A DNA stretch of 64,000 nt from JAJYSO01 sp964579505 (GTDB lineage: Bacteria; Bacteroidota; Bacteroidia; Flavobacteriales; Flavobacteriaceae): assembly GCA_964579505.1 (NCBI GenBank), contig CAZOGC010000004.1, positions 1-64,000 of the forward strand, written 5' to 3'. This document shows positions 43,626-52,555 of the stretch, piece after piece. The notes beneath the pieces were generated by a model. The model saw only the letters and a list, made by a program, of their open reading frames with translations, was not told the origin of the DNA and made no database searches. Position 1 is the first letter of the stretch. Each line of letters begins with the position of its first letter. The position numbers and the translations under genes are program-made.

Positions 43626-44185
43626 AAGCAATATACCTTTTCCGGAGTTACACAAAAATCTAACGGAATATCTTTTTCTCCTGCTTTAATAAGCGTTTCT
43701 TCTGCTTTAAAGAAAGACAGTCCGACCTTGATAATATCGGGTTTACAGTTACTTAAAAATCGATCGTAAAATCCTTTTCCATAACCAATTCGGTTTCCTT
43801 TCTCATCAAAAGCCAAAAGCGGTAAAAAGACAACTTCTATGTTTTTTGGAGCAATGGGTATTCCCTCTACCGGTTCCGGTATTCCCCACGAATTTAGTTG
43901 CAATCGAGTAGCATCAGTTAATAAAAAATGATGCATTTGTAGGGTAGAAAAATCACTTTTAGAAACCACTACGTTCTTGTCTCTTCCTTGTAAAATATGT
44001 AATAAAAATTGGGTGTTTACTTCTTTTAGTTTTTCGATACTTAAAAAGAGTGAGTAGTATGATTTATTCCAAATGGGTAAGGTTAATGTTTGGTTAGCAA
44101 TGGCTATACTCAACTCGTCTATGACGGTGTTGGTTATGGTTGCTCTACGAGTTTTGTAGGCTTTTCTGAGTTCGGATTTGGTCAT
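43622..44185 (-). CDS. 5-formyltetrahydrofolate cyclo-ligase
   Basis: This enzyme converts 5-formyl-THF to methenyl-THF with ATP. The 187-residue protein shows the family's ending motif RIGYGKGFYDRFL (about residues 132-144), the N-terminal LRKAYKTRRA substrate-binding start and a LPLLAFDEKG segment near 120. It is the last of four overlapping genes (protease, rimK, aspartoacylase-like, this one), whose stop and start codons overlap by 4 bases here. Confidence 0.9.
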   Translation of the reverse strand: MTKSELRKAYKTRRATITNTVIDELSIAIANQTLTLPIWNKSYYSLFLSIEKLKEVNTQFLLHILQGRDKNVVVSKSDFSTLQMHHFLLTDATRLQLNSWGIPEPVEGIPIAPKNIEVVFLPLLAFDEKGNRIGYGKGFYDRFLSNCKPDIIKVGLSFFKAEETLIKAGEKDIPLDFCVTPEKVYCF

Positions 44186-45159
44186 TTTCCAAGTTCTTGA
44201 GAGAGGTGGTAAATGGCATCGCCTTGATAAACGATAGGCGATTGATTAATATTGATGATATAGCCATCGTTAGTAGCTTTTACTTTTCGTCTAAAGCTAC
44301 CATACGGGTCGGTAATAGAAGCGATGTGGTCGCCTTTGTGTACAAAAGAACCTACTTCTATTTTGTTGTGAAAAAGCCCGCTGTGTGCGGCTCGCATCCA
44401 ATGTCCTTTTCTGATAAATAGAGTGGTAGCAAAAGGAGACTCGATGGTAAAACTGCTGCGCAACATTTTTAAGTGTTTTAGAATGCGCATTGCTCCGGCT
44501 ACGCCAATTTTAGCAATATTTTTATTGTTGTCTTCAGATTTACCGCCTTCAAAAAGTAAGATAGGAATTCCTCTTTTTACACATGTGGCGCGATATGATT
44601 TAGCAATAGTTTTAGAATATACCGTAAAGGGAGCATTAAAAATTTCAGCCAGTTTTACACAATCTTCGTTGCCTTGATTAACTCTTATCTGGGCTACATT
44701 AAATCGTTGTGCTCCCCCGGTATGAAAATCGAGGCATAAATTGGCTATAGGCAGTATTTCTTGTACAAATTGATGTGCAAATCTACTGGGAAGCGATCCT
44801 TTACTTGAACCGGGGAAAACGCGGTTGAGGTCGCGTCCGTCAGGAAATTCTCGTTGCATAGTTAAAAAACCAAAAACGTTGACAATGGGGATGCAAATAA
44901 TCGTTCCTATCTTAGGTTTATTTATCTTTCTAGCAATGAGCTGTCTAACAATCTCTACTCCGTTAAACTCGTTGCCATGAATACCGGCAGTAATCAGTAC
45001 TACCGGACCGGGTTTTTTAGCGCGTTCAATAATAACCGGTACCTTTACTTCGGTAGTTGTGTAGAGTTTGGCTGTAATAAAGTTGATTACCTTCCGTTTG
45101 CCGGGAAGTATTTCCTCACCGAGTAGGTGTAGTATATTTTGAGCGTCTATGTGCGGCAT
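44182..45159 (-). CDS. Succinylglutamate desuccinylase/aspartoacylase family protein
   Basis: A 325-residue zinc carboxypeptidase-like (M14) hydrolase. Metal ligands are visible in TAGIHGNEFNGVEIVRQL (about residues 56-73; H and E) and in LDFHTGG (about 139-145). The C-terminal beta-domain (about 235-325) carries repeated lipoyl-like strands. It lies directly downstream of rimK in an overlapping operon, a pairing widespread in marine and other bacteria. The substrate could be a peptide-linked glutamate or N-acyl amino acid; that is inference. Confidence 0.88.
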   Translation of the reverse strand: MPHIDAQNILHLLGEEILPGKRKVINFITAKLYTTTEVKVPVIIERAKKPGPVVLITAGIHGNEFNGVEIVRQLIARKINKPKIGTIICIPIVNVFGFLTMQREFPDGRDLNRVFPGSSKGSLPSRFAHQFVQEILPIANLCLDFHTGGAQRFNVAQIRVNQGNEDCVKLAEIFNAPFTVYSKTIAKSYRATCVKRGIPILLFEGGKSEDNNKNIAKIGVAGAMRILKHLKMLRSSFTIESPFATTLFIRKGHWMRAAHSGLFHNKIEVGSFVHKGDHIASITDPYGSFRRKVKATNDGYIININQSPIVYQGDAIYHLSQELGK

Positions 45160-45162
45160 TGG

Positions 45163-46035
45163 TTAGATGTTTTTTTCAATATACCGAATAATGGTTCGCG
45201 CTATATTTTTTTGAGTAGCTTTCTCAATTCCTTCTATACCCGGAGAAGAGTTCACTTCTAGAATTAACGGACCACGGCTACTTTGCAGCATATCAACTCC
45301 GGCTACGCCTAGCCCCATGGCCTTGGTGGCTTTTATAGCTGCTATTTCTTCTTCATCGGTAAGTGTTATAACTTCAGCAGTACCCCCACGGTGTAGGTTA
45401 GAACGAAACTCACCTTCTTTTCCTTTTCTTTTCATGGCACCTACCACATGCCCATCAACTACAAAGGCACGAATATCTACGCCTTTAGCTTCTTTAATAA
45501 ATTCTTGAACAATTACGCGTGCATGCAATCCGTTAAACGCTTCAATAACAGATTTTGCGGCATTTTTCGTTTCTGCTAAAACCACTCCTAATCCTTGGGT
45601 TCCTTCTAAAAGTTTGATGACCAACGGGGTGCCCCCCACTTGTTTAATGATACTTTCTACCTCATTAGAATAATTGGTAAAAACCGTTTTGGGTAGCCCG
45701 ATTTTGGCGCGCGATAGTTTTTGCAGACTTTGTAGTTTGTCACGACTGCGCACCAATGCCTCTGAGCCGGTAGTGGTAAAAACGCCCATCATTTCAAATT
45801 GCCTTACCACAGCGGTACCATAAAAAGTCACTGAAGCCCCAATACGTGGAATAATAGCATCAACGTCTTCAATATAACCGTCTTTATAATAAATGCGTGG
45901 TTTTCGTTTTTCAATAATAATGTCGCATTTTAAGTGGTCTATGACTTCCATGTTGTGGCCGCGTTTTTGTCCGGCTTCAACGAGGCGTCGGGTAGAGTAA
46001 AGGTTTTTGTTTCGAGATAATACTTTAATGTTCAT
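45163..46035 (-). CDS. rimK: RimK-type alpha-L-glutamate ligase
   Basis: RimK is an ATP-grasp ligase that adds glutamate residues to the C-terminus of ribosomal protein S6, and homologues modify other peptides. The 290-residue protein shows the ATP-grasp pattern: LVIKLLEGTQGLGVVLAET (about residues 137-155), the GVDIRAFVVDGHVVGAMKR core (about 184-202) and the metal-binding DMLQSSRGPLILEVNSSPG (about 247-265). Length is normal. Its start overlaps the upstream protease by 11 bases and its end lies 3 bases from the aspartoacylase-like gene. Confidence 0.9.
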   Translation of the reverse strand: MNIKVLSRNKNLYSTRRLVEAGQKRGHNMEVIDHLKCDIIIEKRKPRIYYKDGYIEDVDAIIPRIGASVTFYGTAVVRQFEMMGVFTTTGSEALVRSRDKLQSLQKLSRAKIGLPKTVFTNYSNEVESIIKQVGGTPLVIKLLEGTQGLGVVLAETKNAAKSVIEAFNGLHARVIVQEFIKEAKGVDIRAFVVDGHVVGAMKRKGKEGEFRSNLHRGGTAEVITLTDEEEIAAIKATKAMGLGVAGVDMLQSSRGPLILEVNSSPGIEGIEKATQKNIARTIIRYIEKNI

Positions 46036-46462
46036 GAGTGTTTTTTACTTCTATAAAAGATAAATTTTTACATTTCGGATCTACGATAAATTTTCCGTTT
46101 AAAAATTTACGACCAATCAACACCGGAAACTTCATATCCTTTCGGTCACTTAACGAAAGGCTGATTTTATATTGCGTATCAAATAATTTTAGGGTTGTTT
46201 GTATAACGTATCGACTGGCAGCTATTCCATTACTGCTTTTTACAATAGTGCGCTTATAGTGATGGAAGGTAAACATTTTTTTATTGTATAAAGAGTGCTC
46301 CGGATCTAAAAAAAGGCACTGTAACACGTTGTTTTGCTCTATAATTTTTTCGCAGTGAATGGAAGAAGTATAAGCGCCGGTATCAATTTTAATAGCAATA
46401 TCAGTTATGCCCAATTCCGGAAAATCGGCTTTGTCTATACGTCCGATAACTCTTTTTTTCAT
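46025..46462 (-). CDS. ATP-dependent zinc protease-type (RimB/retropepsin-like) protein
   Basis: A 145-residue protein of the family annotated as ATP-dependent zinc protease, now recognised as an aspartic-protease-like fold. The active-site region KIDTGAYTSSIHC (about residues 23-35) matches the D-T-G triad of retropepsin-like proteases. Members of this family are found next to rimK in many bacteria. I use the ATG at 46462; the TTG at 46498 is a weaker choice. It is the first gene of the four-gene operon and divergent from xth. Confidence 0.82.
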   Translation of the reverse strand: MKKRVIGRIDKADFPELGITDIAIKIDTGAYTSSIHCEKIIEQNNVLQCLFLDPEHSLYNKKMFTFHHYKRTIVKSSNGIAASRYVIQTTLKLFDTQYKISLSLSDRKDMKFPVLIGRKFLNGKFIVDPKCKNLSFIEVKNTHEH

Positions 46463-46560
46463 GGCTGCAATGATAAGCGGAAGTTTGATTGCGTTCAACG
46501 AAAGTACGGGATTTTTACGGATATCTTTAAAATTTTTTCAGCTGGGCCAATGAGAAAGTG

Positions 46561-46568
46561 TATTTTTG
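46561..46568 (+). promoter_or_regulatory. Probable -7 element for xth
   Basis: TATTTTTG fits TAnnTTTG and lies 15 bases before the xth ATG. No convincing TTG element is present at the expected spacing. Confidence 0.4.
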
Positions 46569-46583
46569 GGAAAAATAACGGTA

Positions 46584-47348
46584 ATGACAATAGTATCTTA
46601 TAATGTAAACGGCATTCGAGCGGCTTTGCGCAAAGAATTAGTGGCATGGTTAAAACAAACTTCTCCGGATGTGATTTGTTTTCAAGAAATAAAAGCTAAT
46701 CCCGACCAATTTGATGAAAATGTTTTTAAAGAAATTGGCTATAACTACTGTTACTGGTATCCCGCAGAAAGGAAGGGATATAGCGGAGTGGCGTTGCTTA
46801 GCAAGACAGAACCTAAAAAAATAACCTACGGAACCGGTATTGCCTATATGGATGCCGAAGGACGAAATTTAAGAGCTGATTTTGATGGCGTTTCAGTTAT
46901 GAGCTTATATTTACCTTCCGGAACGTCTGACAAACGGCTGTCTTTTAAGTTGAAATATATGGCTGATTTTCAGCTCTATATTGATCAGTTGAAAAAAGAA
47001 GTACCCAATCTGGTAATTTGTGGTGATTATAATATCTGTCACGAGCCAATAGATATTCACGATCCGGTTCGTCTTAAAAACACTTCGGGATTCTTGCCGG
47101 TAGAACGCGAGTGGCTCAGTAAGTTTTTAGACAGCGGGTTTATTGATTCTTTTCGGTATTTACATCCGGAAGAAGTGCATTATTCGTGGTGGAGTTATCG
47201 TGGAAATGCACGTGCTCGAAACAAAGGATGGCGCTTAGATTATCATTTAGTTTCACAACCTTTACAAGAAAAGATAAATCGATCCGTTATCTTATCAGAG
47301 GCCAAACACAGTGATCATTGCCCTGTGTTGGTAGATTTAACCCTTTAA
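46584..47348 (+). CDS. xth: Exodeoxyribonuclease III
   Basis: A 254-residue AP endonuclease/3' exonuclease for base-excision repair. The start at ATG 46584 gives the family opening TIVSYNVNGIRAALRKEL, and CFQEIKANPDQF carries the metal-binding glutamate (about residue 34). NLVICGDYNICHEP and the C-terminal WRLDYHLVS...HSDHCPV motifs supply the catalytic Asp and His. A TTG 6 codons upstream would give a slightly longer form. The OmpA-like lipoprotein gene follows 11 bases later in the same direction. Confidence 0.93.
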   Translation: MTIVSYNVNGIRAALRKELVAWLKQTSPDVICFQEIKANPDQFDENVFKEIGYNYCYWYPAERKGYSGVALLSKTEPKKITYGTGIAYMDAEGRNLRADFDGVSVMSLYLPSGTSDKRLSFKLKYMADFQLYIDQLKKEVPNLVICGDYNICHEPIDIHDPVRLKNTSGFLPVEREWLSKFLDSGFIDSFRYLHPEEVHYSWWSYRGNARARNKGWRLDYHLVSQPLQEKINRSVILSEAKHSDHCPVLVDLTL

Positions 47349-47359
47349 AATAGTGCTAT

Positions 47360-48328
47360 ATGAAAAAACAGCTATTGTGTATTGCTTTGTTAGGTGCGGT
47401 AAGTTTTACCGCTTGTGTACCAGCTAAAAAGTTTAATGATTTAAAGAAAAACTACGATAAAGCGTTACAAGAAAATGCTGAGTTGAGCGATGCCTTGTCG
47501 CAAAATAAACAGTCTTTGACTGAGTTGAGGGCGCAGTTAGAAAAACTAAAAGACAAACAAGCTGCATTGCAAGCTGCTCAAAGAGAATTACAGCGAAAAA
47601 AAGACTTATTGCAAGGGCAATATGACGGTTTGCAAAAATCATATAAAGCATTAGAAAAACACAGCTCGGCTGCTTTAAAAGCTAATTCTGAACAAAACCG
47701 AGCGTTGTTGGACAAGATTGAGAAAAAACAACAGGCATTGAGTGCTGAGCAGGCGCGGTTACAAAAAATGAAAGATGATTTGGCTAGCCGCAGCAAACGC
47801 ATAGAAGAGTTAGAAGCTGCTATCTCTGCCAAAGAAAACCAAATGAAAGCTTTGAAAGACAAAATATCAGCGGCTTTAACTGATTTTGAGGGAAAAGGAT
47901 TACACGTACATCGAAAGAATGGAAAGGTATATGTGTCTATGGAAAACAAATTGCTCTTTAAATCGGGGAGTTGGGCGGTAAATGCCAAAGGACAACAAGC
48001 TTTGCATCAATTGGCAGCTGTTTTAGCACAAAATCCGGATATTCATGTACTGATTGAAGGGCACACAGACAATGTGCCATATCGCGCTCATGGGTTGTTA
48101 AAAGACAATTGGGATTTATCTACCAAGCGCGCCACGGCGGTAGTGCGCATTATACTAGAAAACAAGGGTATTAATCCTAAAAGCCTTACCGCAGCCGGAC
48201 GAAGTAAATATGCGCCTATTGCGCCTAATACAACCGCTACCGGCAGAGCCAAAAATCGTAGAATTGAAGTGATATTGACTCCGGAGCTAAGCAAGATAAC
48301 TAAGTTGCTTCAGCAAACAGATGAGTAG
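47360..48328 (+). CDS. OmpA family lipoprotein
   Basis: A 322-residue cell-wall-anchoring protein. It begins with a lipoprotein signal (residues 1-19, ending FTAC), then a long coiled coil (about 25-175, rich in Q, K, E and L), and a C-terminal OmpA-like peptidoglycan-binding domain (about 190-315) with IEGHTDNVPY and NRRIEVIL. Architecturally it resembles Pal-like tethers with an extended spacer. It is probably co-transcribed with xth. Its specific partner is unknown. Confidence 0.88.
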   Translation: MKKQLLCIALLGAVSFTACVPAKKFNDLKKNYDKALQENAELSDALSQNKQSLTELRAQLEKLKDKQAALQAAQRELQRKKDLLQGQYDGLQKSYKALEKHSSAALKANSEQNRALLDKIEKKQQALSAEQARLQKMKDDLASRSKRIEELEAAISAKENQMKALKDKISAALTDFEGKGLHVHRKNGKVYVSMENKLLFKSGSWAVNAKGQQALHQLAAVLAQNPDIHVLIEGHTDNVPYRAHGLLKDNWDLSTKRATAVVRIILENKGINPKSLTAAGRSKYAPIAPNTTATGRAKNRRIEVILTPELSKITKLLQQTDE

Positions 48329-48379
48329 TAAATTGACTTAATCATTTATTGAGCATAAGTGATAAATTAAGATTTTTTA

Positions 48380-48387
48380 TATCTTTG
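48380..48387 (+). promoter_or_regulatory. Probable -7 element before the phosphoesterase gene
   Basis: TATCTTTG fits the TAnnTTTG consensus and lies about 93 bases before the phosphoesterase start, giving a long leader. No TTG lies 19 bases upstream. Confidence 0.35.
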
Positions 48388-48480
48388 AAGGATAAAAAAA
48401 CAGGAAACCACAATTTTTTACCTAATTAACTGAAGTATAAATAATCAACTTGCTATAGTTGAGTGTCAAATTTGTTACGC

Positions 48481-49422
48481 ATGAAGTTAAAATGGATTTA
48501 TAAAACCATCTTCCTTTCTTTATTGATTGGTTGTTTGGTTAGCTGTAAAAACACCAAAAAATCAACCCCACAATCTTCCACAACCAAAACGGCAGCAGAT
48601 AGCTTTCAGCTGCCCAAACCTGATCATATTGTTATTGTGATTGAAGAAAATCATAGTTATGATGATGTTATTGGCTCTAAACTGGCGCCGTATATTAACA
48701 AATTAGCTAAAGAAGGAGCGGTGTTTACAGACTCGCACGGGGTAACACACCCTAGCCAGCCTAATTATATTGCTCTTTTTTCAGGTTCTGTACAAGGAGT
48801 TAAAGGCGATGAGTGTTTATCAGATACCTCGTTTACTACGCCTAATCTTGGGGCAGCACTTATTAATGCCGGTTATACCTTTGGCGGATATTCACAAACC
48901 TTGCCAGACACTCGGTTTTTGGGGTGTTATTATGCAAAAAGTAAATTGAATGGTTCTCCGCTTTATGGAAGAAAACACTGCCCTTGGGTGAATTGGATTG
49001 GTGATGGTTCACACCAACTCTCAAAAGCAATAAACCATAAGATGATGGAGTTTCCGGCTGATTTTAATACGCTGCCTACGGTGTCTTTTGTGATTCCGGA
49101 TATGGATCATGATATGCATAATGATTCTGACAACCCGAAGATGATTACCAAAGCCGATACATGGTTAAAGAAGAATGTAGGTGCTTATATTGAATGGGCT
49201 AAAACTCACAACAGCCTATTTATTTTGACGTTTGACGAAGATGATTTTACGGTAAAAAACCGTATTCCCACTTTGTTTGTAGGGCAAATGGTTAACCCCG
49301 GAAAGTATGCAGATTCTATTAACCATTATAATGTGTTGAGTACGCTAGAACATATGTATGGGTTGGCTAGAACCGGCGCAGCTAAAACGGCGCGCCCTAT
49401 TACTAAAGTTTGGAAGAAATAA
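48481..49422 (+). CDS. Exported phosphoesterase (acid phosphatase/phospholipase C-like)
   Basis: A 313-residue hydrolase of the alkaline phosphatase superfamily, phosphoesterase family. A lipoprotein signal ends at VSC (about residue 22). The metal-binding opening HIVIVIEENHSYDDVIGS (about residues 47-64) is the family signature, with later motifs HGVTHPSQPNYIALFSG and ILTFDEDDF. The substrate could be phosphomonoesters or phospholipids; the sequence does not decide. I use the ATG at 48481; a TTG six codons upstream is possible. A bidirectional terminator follows. Confidence 0.88.
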   Translation: MKLKWIYKTIFLSLLIGCLVSCKNTKKSTPQSSTTKTAADSFQLPKPDHIVIVIEENHSYDDVIGSKLAPYINKLAKEGAVFTDSHGVTHPSQPNYIALFSGSVQGVKGDECLSDTSFTTPNLGAALINAGYTFGGYSQTLPDTRFLGCYYAKSKLNGSPLYGRKHCPWVNWIGDGSHQLSKAINHKMMEFPADFNTLPTVSFVIPDMDHDMHNDSDNPKMITKADTWLKKNVGAYIEWAKTHNSLFILTFDEDDFTVKNRIPTLFVGQMVNPGKYADSINHYNVLSTLEHMYGLARTGAAKTARPITKVWKK

Positions 49423-49446
49423 AATTTGGGTGCAGGCAAAAAAACG

Positions 49447-49481
49447 AAAAATCACCGGGTTTTTGGCCCGGTGATTTTTTT
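49447..49481. terminator. Bidirectional terminator between the phosphoesterase gene and folA
   Basis: AAAATCACCGGG and CCCGGTGATTTT form a 12-pair stem around a seven-base loop, with A and T tracts on either side. It serves the two convergent genes. Confidence 0.9.
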
Positions 49482-49501
49482 GTTTGAAGTTTTTAAAGGT
49501 A

Positions 49502-49996
49502 CTATTTCCGCACAAAAGTTTGGTATGTAAAAGCATATTGGTGCCTTGCGTCTGCGGGGTGTTCTTGGGCTTTTTCTAATTTCCATTCGCTCATGTTAAA
49601 TTCAGGAAAAAAAGCATCTCCACCTTTAAAAGTATGATGAATGCGAGTTAGTTCTATCTCGTGGGCATAAGGCAGTGCCAATTTGTAGATTTGTCCGCCG
49701 CCAATGATACAAATCTTGTCGCTTCCGGCAGATTTTTTTGCCAGTTCAATAGCTTCTTCAATGGTGTGGGCTACTAGACAACCCTCTACGTGGTAGTCTT
49801 TTTGTCGGGTAACAATAATGTGAGTCCGTCCGGGTAGGAGTTTGGGAAAAGTGTCAAAAGTTTTGCGCCCCATTACGATAGGATGCCCCATGGTAAGCTT
49901 TTTAAAGCGTTTAAAATCATCAGGTAAATGCCATAACAAATCGCCTTCTTTTCCTAGGGTGTTGTTTTCGCCGGCTGCGGCAATCATAGAGATCAT
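49502..49996 (-). CDS. folA: Dihydrofolate reductase
   Basis: DHFR reduces dihydrofolate with NADPH. The 164-residue protein starts MISMIAAAGENNTLGKEGDL, with the folate-binding DLLWHLPDDFKRFKKLTMG (about residues 19-37), PIVMGRKTFDTFPKLLPGRT and the C-terminal CIIGGGQIYKLALPYA (about 100-115). The active-site Asp lies in the LPDDF segment. The length fits the bacterial enzyme. A TAAATTTG element (complement of 50044-50051) could be its -7 promoter element, 47 bases ahead of the start. Confidence 0.95.
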   Translation of the reverse strand: MISMIAAAGENNTLGKEGDLLWHLPDDFKRFKKLTMGHPIVMGRKTFDTFPKLLPGRTHIIVTRQKDYHVEGCLVAHTIEEAIELAKKSAGSDKICIIGGGQIYKLALPYAHEIELTRIHHTFKGGDAFFPEFNMSEWKLEKAQEHPADARHQYAFTYQTFVRK

Positions 49997-50192
49997 AAAG
50001 TTTCAATTAGTTAGATTGTCGACTATAAATTATTGAGTTTGGTCAAATTTACTATTTTTTGAGAGATGCAGACAGTTAATTGAAGTAAAAACAAGATTGT
50101 ATAAAATTAATGTGTCATGCCCTTAAAAATGATGTTGAGGACTATTTTTAGCTATTTATATGTAATTTTAACGGTGAGAAAAGGTCTCTTGT

Positions 50193-50873
50193 ATGTTTAA
50201 ATCGGTTTTAAATACGTTTTTCCCGAAAGTTTGTGTGGGGTGCGGAGAAGTTTTGTCAAGAAACGAACGTGTAGTTTGTACTTCTTGTTTGCATAAATTA
50301 CCACTGATAGGCAAACAAGAAAATGCGGAGGCATTAATTCAACAGTATTTTTATGGTCGCTTGCCTATTGCCCATGCAGCGGGGCTGTTGTTTTATAAGA
50401 AGAAAGAGTTGAGTCAAAAGTTATTACACCACTTAAAATATAAGGGGCGAGAAGAAATTAGCGAGTTTTTAGGAAATTGGCTAGCTGGAAGATTAGCTGA
50501 TTATGAATGGGTTAAAACAATAGATTGGGTTATCCCGGTGCCTTTGCATAAAAAGCGAAAAAAGAAGCGAGGCTATAACCAAGTGTCGGGTTTTGCGAGT
50601 GCTTTAGCGTTGCACTTTGGTTGTCAATATTCAGAAGATATTCTTATCAAAACCTTTAACTCGCGTACGCAGGTATTTAAAAACCGGTTTTATAGAACTG
50701 AACTAAAAGGTGCTTATTTTGCGTTACAACACCCCGAAAAGATTGAAGGAAGACACGTGTTGTTGGTAGATGACATTATAACTACCGGTGCTACACTAGA
50801 AACGTGTGCCCGAAGTCTTTTAAAGGCAAAGCCAGCTAAAATTAGCCTAGTTACAATGGCGGTGAATGCATAA
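50193..50873 (+). CDS. comF: ComF family phosphoribosyltransferase-like protein
   Basis: A 226-residue protein with an N-terminal cysteine-rich zinc segment (FFPKVCVGCGEV and VCTSC, residues 8-34) and a C-terminal PRTase-type domain containing the PRPP-binding loop VLLVDDIITTGATLETC (about residues 190-206). ComF proteins are needed for DNA uptake during natural transformation in some bacteria, but many are present without proven competence. The downstream lipoprotein gene starts near its end. Confidence 0.88.
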   Translation: MFKSVLNTFFPKVCVGCGEVLSRNERVVCTSCLHKLPLIGKQENAEALIQQYFYGRLPIAHAAGLLFYKKKELSQKLLHHLKYKGREEISEFLGNWLAGRLADYEWVKTIDWVIPVPLHKKRKKKRGYNQVSGFASALALHFGCQYSEDILIKTFNSRTQVFKNRFYRTELKGAYFALQHPEKIEGRHVLLVDDIITTGATLETCARSLLKAKPAKISLVTMAVNA

Positions 50874-50916
50874 GGATTGCAAAATAAATTGTTTCTTTGC
50901 AAGAAAAACGATCAGG

Positions 50917-52548
50917 GTGAAGATTCTTAAGCGTATTTTAGTGTTAACGGCCATTGTGTTGCTACTTTTTCAGGTGCCTTTCTCTTGTGCACAACGCGGC
51001 AGACCTACAGGAGGGCCTAAAGATACCATACCTCCTGTGTTTGTAAATGCAGTTCCACCTAATTATACCACGCAATTTACACATAAAACGATTCGTATCA
51101 ATTTTGATGAATACATCAAATTAGATGAGCCGAATAAACAAATTCTTATCTCTCCGCCTATGCAAACAAAGCCCATTATTGAACCTATGGGACAGGCTTC
51201 GCGATATGTTGATATTGAAATTTTAGATACATTAAAACCCAATACTACCTATACTATTAACTTTGGGCAGAGTATTGTTGATAATAATGAAGGAAACTCC
51301 TTACCGTTTTTTAAATATGTCTTTTCTACCGGAAAAGAGTTAGACTCACTACACGTATCGGGGGTGGTTACCGATGCTTATAACCGCGAAACAGCTCCGC
51401 TTATTTCGGTAATGTTGTATAGCTTAGATTCTACGTATACCGATTCAATTATATACAAAACCCCACCTACTTATGTGGCTTATACCCACGATAGTACCAA
51501 CGTGTATAGTGTTGAAAATGTAAAAGCGGGGCGTTATAAAATAGTGGCGATAAAAGACAAGAGTCGCAATTATGTGTTTAATCCGGGTCAGGATAAGGTA
51601 GGCTTTTTAACGGATACAATTCAGCTACCAACTGATAAACAATACAATTTGCGCATTTTTAAAGAAACTCCGGAATATGATGTAGAACGCCCTAAACAGC
51701 TTTCAGCTACACATTTACTTTTTGGATTTGAAGGAAATATAGACAGCGTGCATATTCATTTATTATCATCTAAACCGGAAGGATATGCAGCTCTTTATCA
51801 TAAACGAGAAGAGAGCGATAGTATTGATTATTGGTTTAAACCGGCTATTAAAGCAGACAGCCTGTTGTTTTTAGTGCGCAACCAATCAGTGCAAGACACG
51901 GTGATGGTGACTTTGCTGGAAAAAATGGAAAAGAAAGATTCACTACAAATAAAGGCTACACCAACAGGTACACTAGATATGGTTGGAGAATTTAGCGTGT
52001 CGGGTACAATTCCGCTAACTGCTATAGACACAAGTCGTATTCAAATTTTAGATAAAGACTCGGCTCAGGTTTTGTTTACAACGCATTATCAACCTGTGGG
52101 AAATCGATATGTTTTCGATTTTAAGAAACAAACAGAGCAGACATATGCCATTAGGCTTTTACCGGGAGCATTAACCGATTTTTACGGAGCTCAAAACGAT
52201 ACGTTACAGTATAGATTGCAAACAAAGAAAGAAGCAGATTATGCCAATGTGCGACTCACTTTTCAGAATGTGCATCAATACCCCATTATTGTGCAACTGG
52301 TTAATGAAAAAGGAGAAACCCAACGCGAGCTTATTCACCACAAGAAAGAGGGCGCTGTTTTTGAGTTTAAGTATGTAGATCCCAGCTCGTATTATGTGCG
52401 TGTAATTTATGATACAAATGATAATGGAATTTGGGACACCGGAAACTATTTAAAGAAACAACAGCCTGAGCGGGTTTTGTATATGTCCGGACCTTTAGAG
52501 GTGCGCCAGAATTGGGAGATATCACAAACGTACACGTTAGAAAACTAA
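50917..52548 (+). CDS. Lipoprotein with N-terminal Ig-like (Big_5) domain
   Basis: A 543-residue surface lipoprotein. With the GTG at 50917 as start, a typical lipoprotein signal is formed (KILKRILVL then hydrophobic and ending VPFSC, cysteine near residue 24). An ATG at 50866 overlapping comF would put 17 extra residues before it. Residues 30-140 form a Big_5-type Ig-like domain with DTIPPVFVNAVPP and KTIRINFDEYIKL. The rest is long beta-rich repeats without catalytic motifs. Similar proteins are widespread in flavobacteria; no function is known. Confidence 0.8.
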   Translation: MKILKRILVLTAIVLLLFQVPFSCAQRGRPTGGPKDTIPPVFVNAVPPNYTTQFTHKTIRINFDEYIKLDEPNKQILISPPMQTKPIIEPMGQASRYVDIEILDTLKPNTTYTINFGQSIVDNNEGNSLPFFKYVFSTGKELDSLHVSGVVTDAYNRETAPLISVMLYSLDSTYTDSIIYKTPPTYVAYTHDSTNVYSVENVKAGRYKIVAIKDKSRNYVFNPGQDKVGFLTDTIQLPTDKQYNLRIFKETPEYDVERPKQLSATHLLFGFEGNIDSVHIHLLSSKPEGYAALYHKREESDSIDYWFKPAIKADSLLFLVRNQSVQDTVMVTLLEKMEKKDSLQIKATPTGTLDMVGEFSVSGTIPLTAIDTSRIQILDKDSAQVLFTTHYQPVGNRYVFDFKKQTEQTYAIRLLPGALTDFYGAQNDTLQYRLQTKKEADYANVRLTFQNVHQYPIIVQLVNEKGETQRELIHHKKEGAVFEFKYVDPSSYYVRVIYDTNDNGIWDTGNYLKKQQPERVLYMSGPLEVRQNWEISQTYTLEN

Positions 52549-52555
52549 AAAAACG

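Noticed and set aside
50866..50916. ATG at 50866 as start of the Ig-like lipoprotein.
   Set aside because: It would put 17 residues, including two cysteines, before the lipoprotein signal. The GTG at 50917 gives a normal signal peptide, though the ATG cannot be ruled out.
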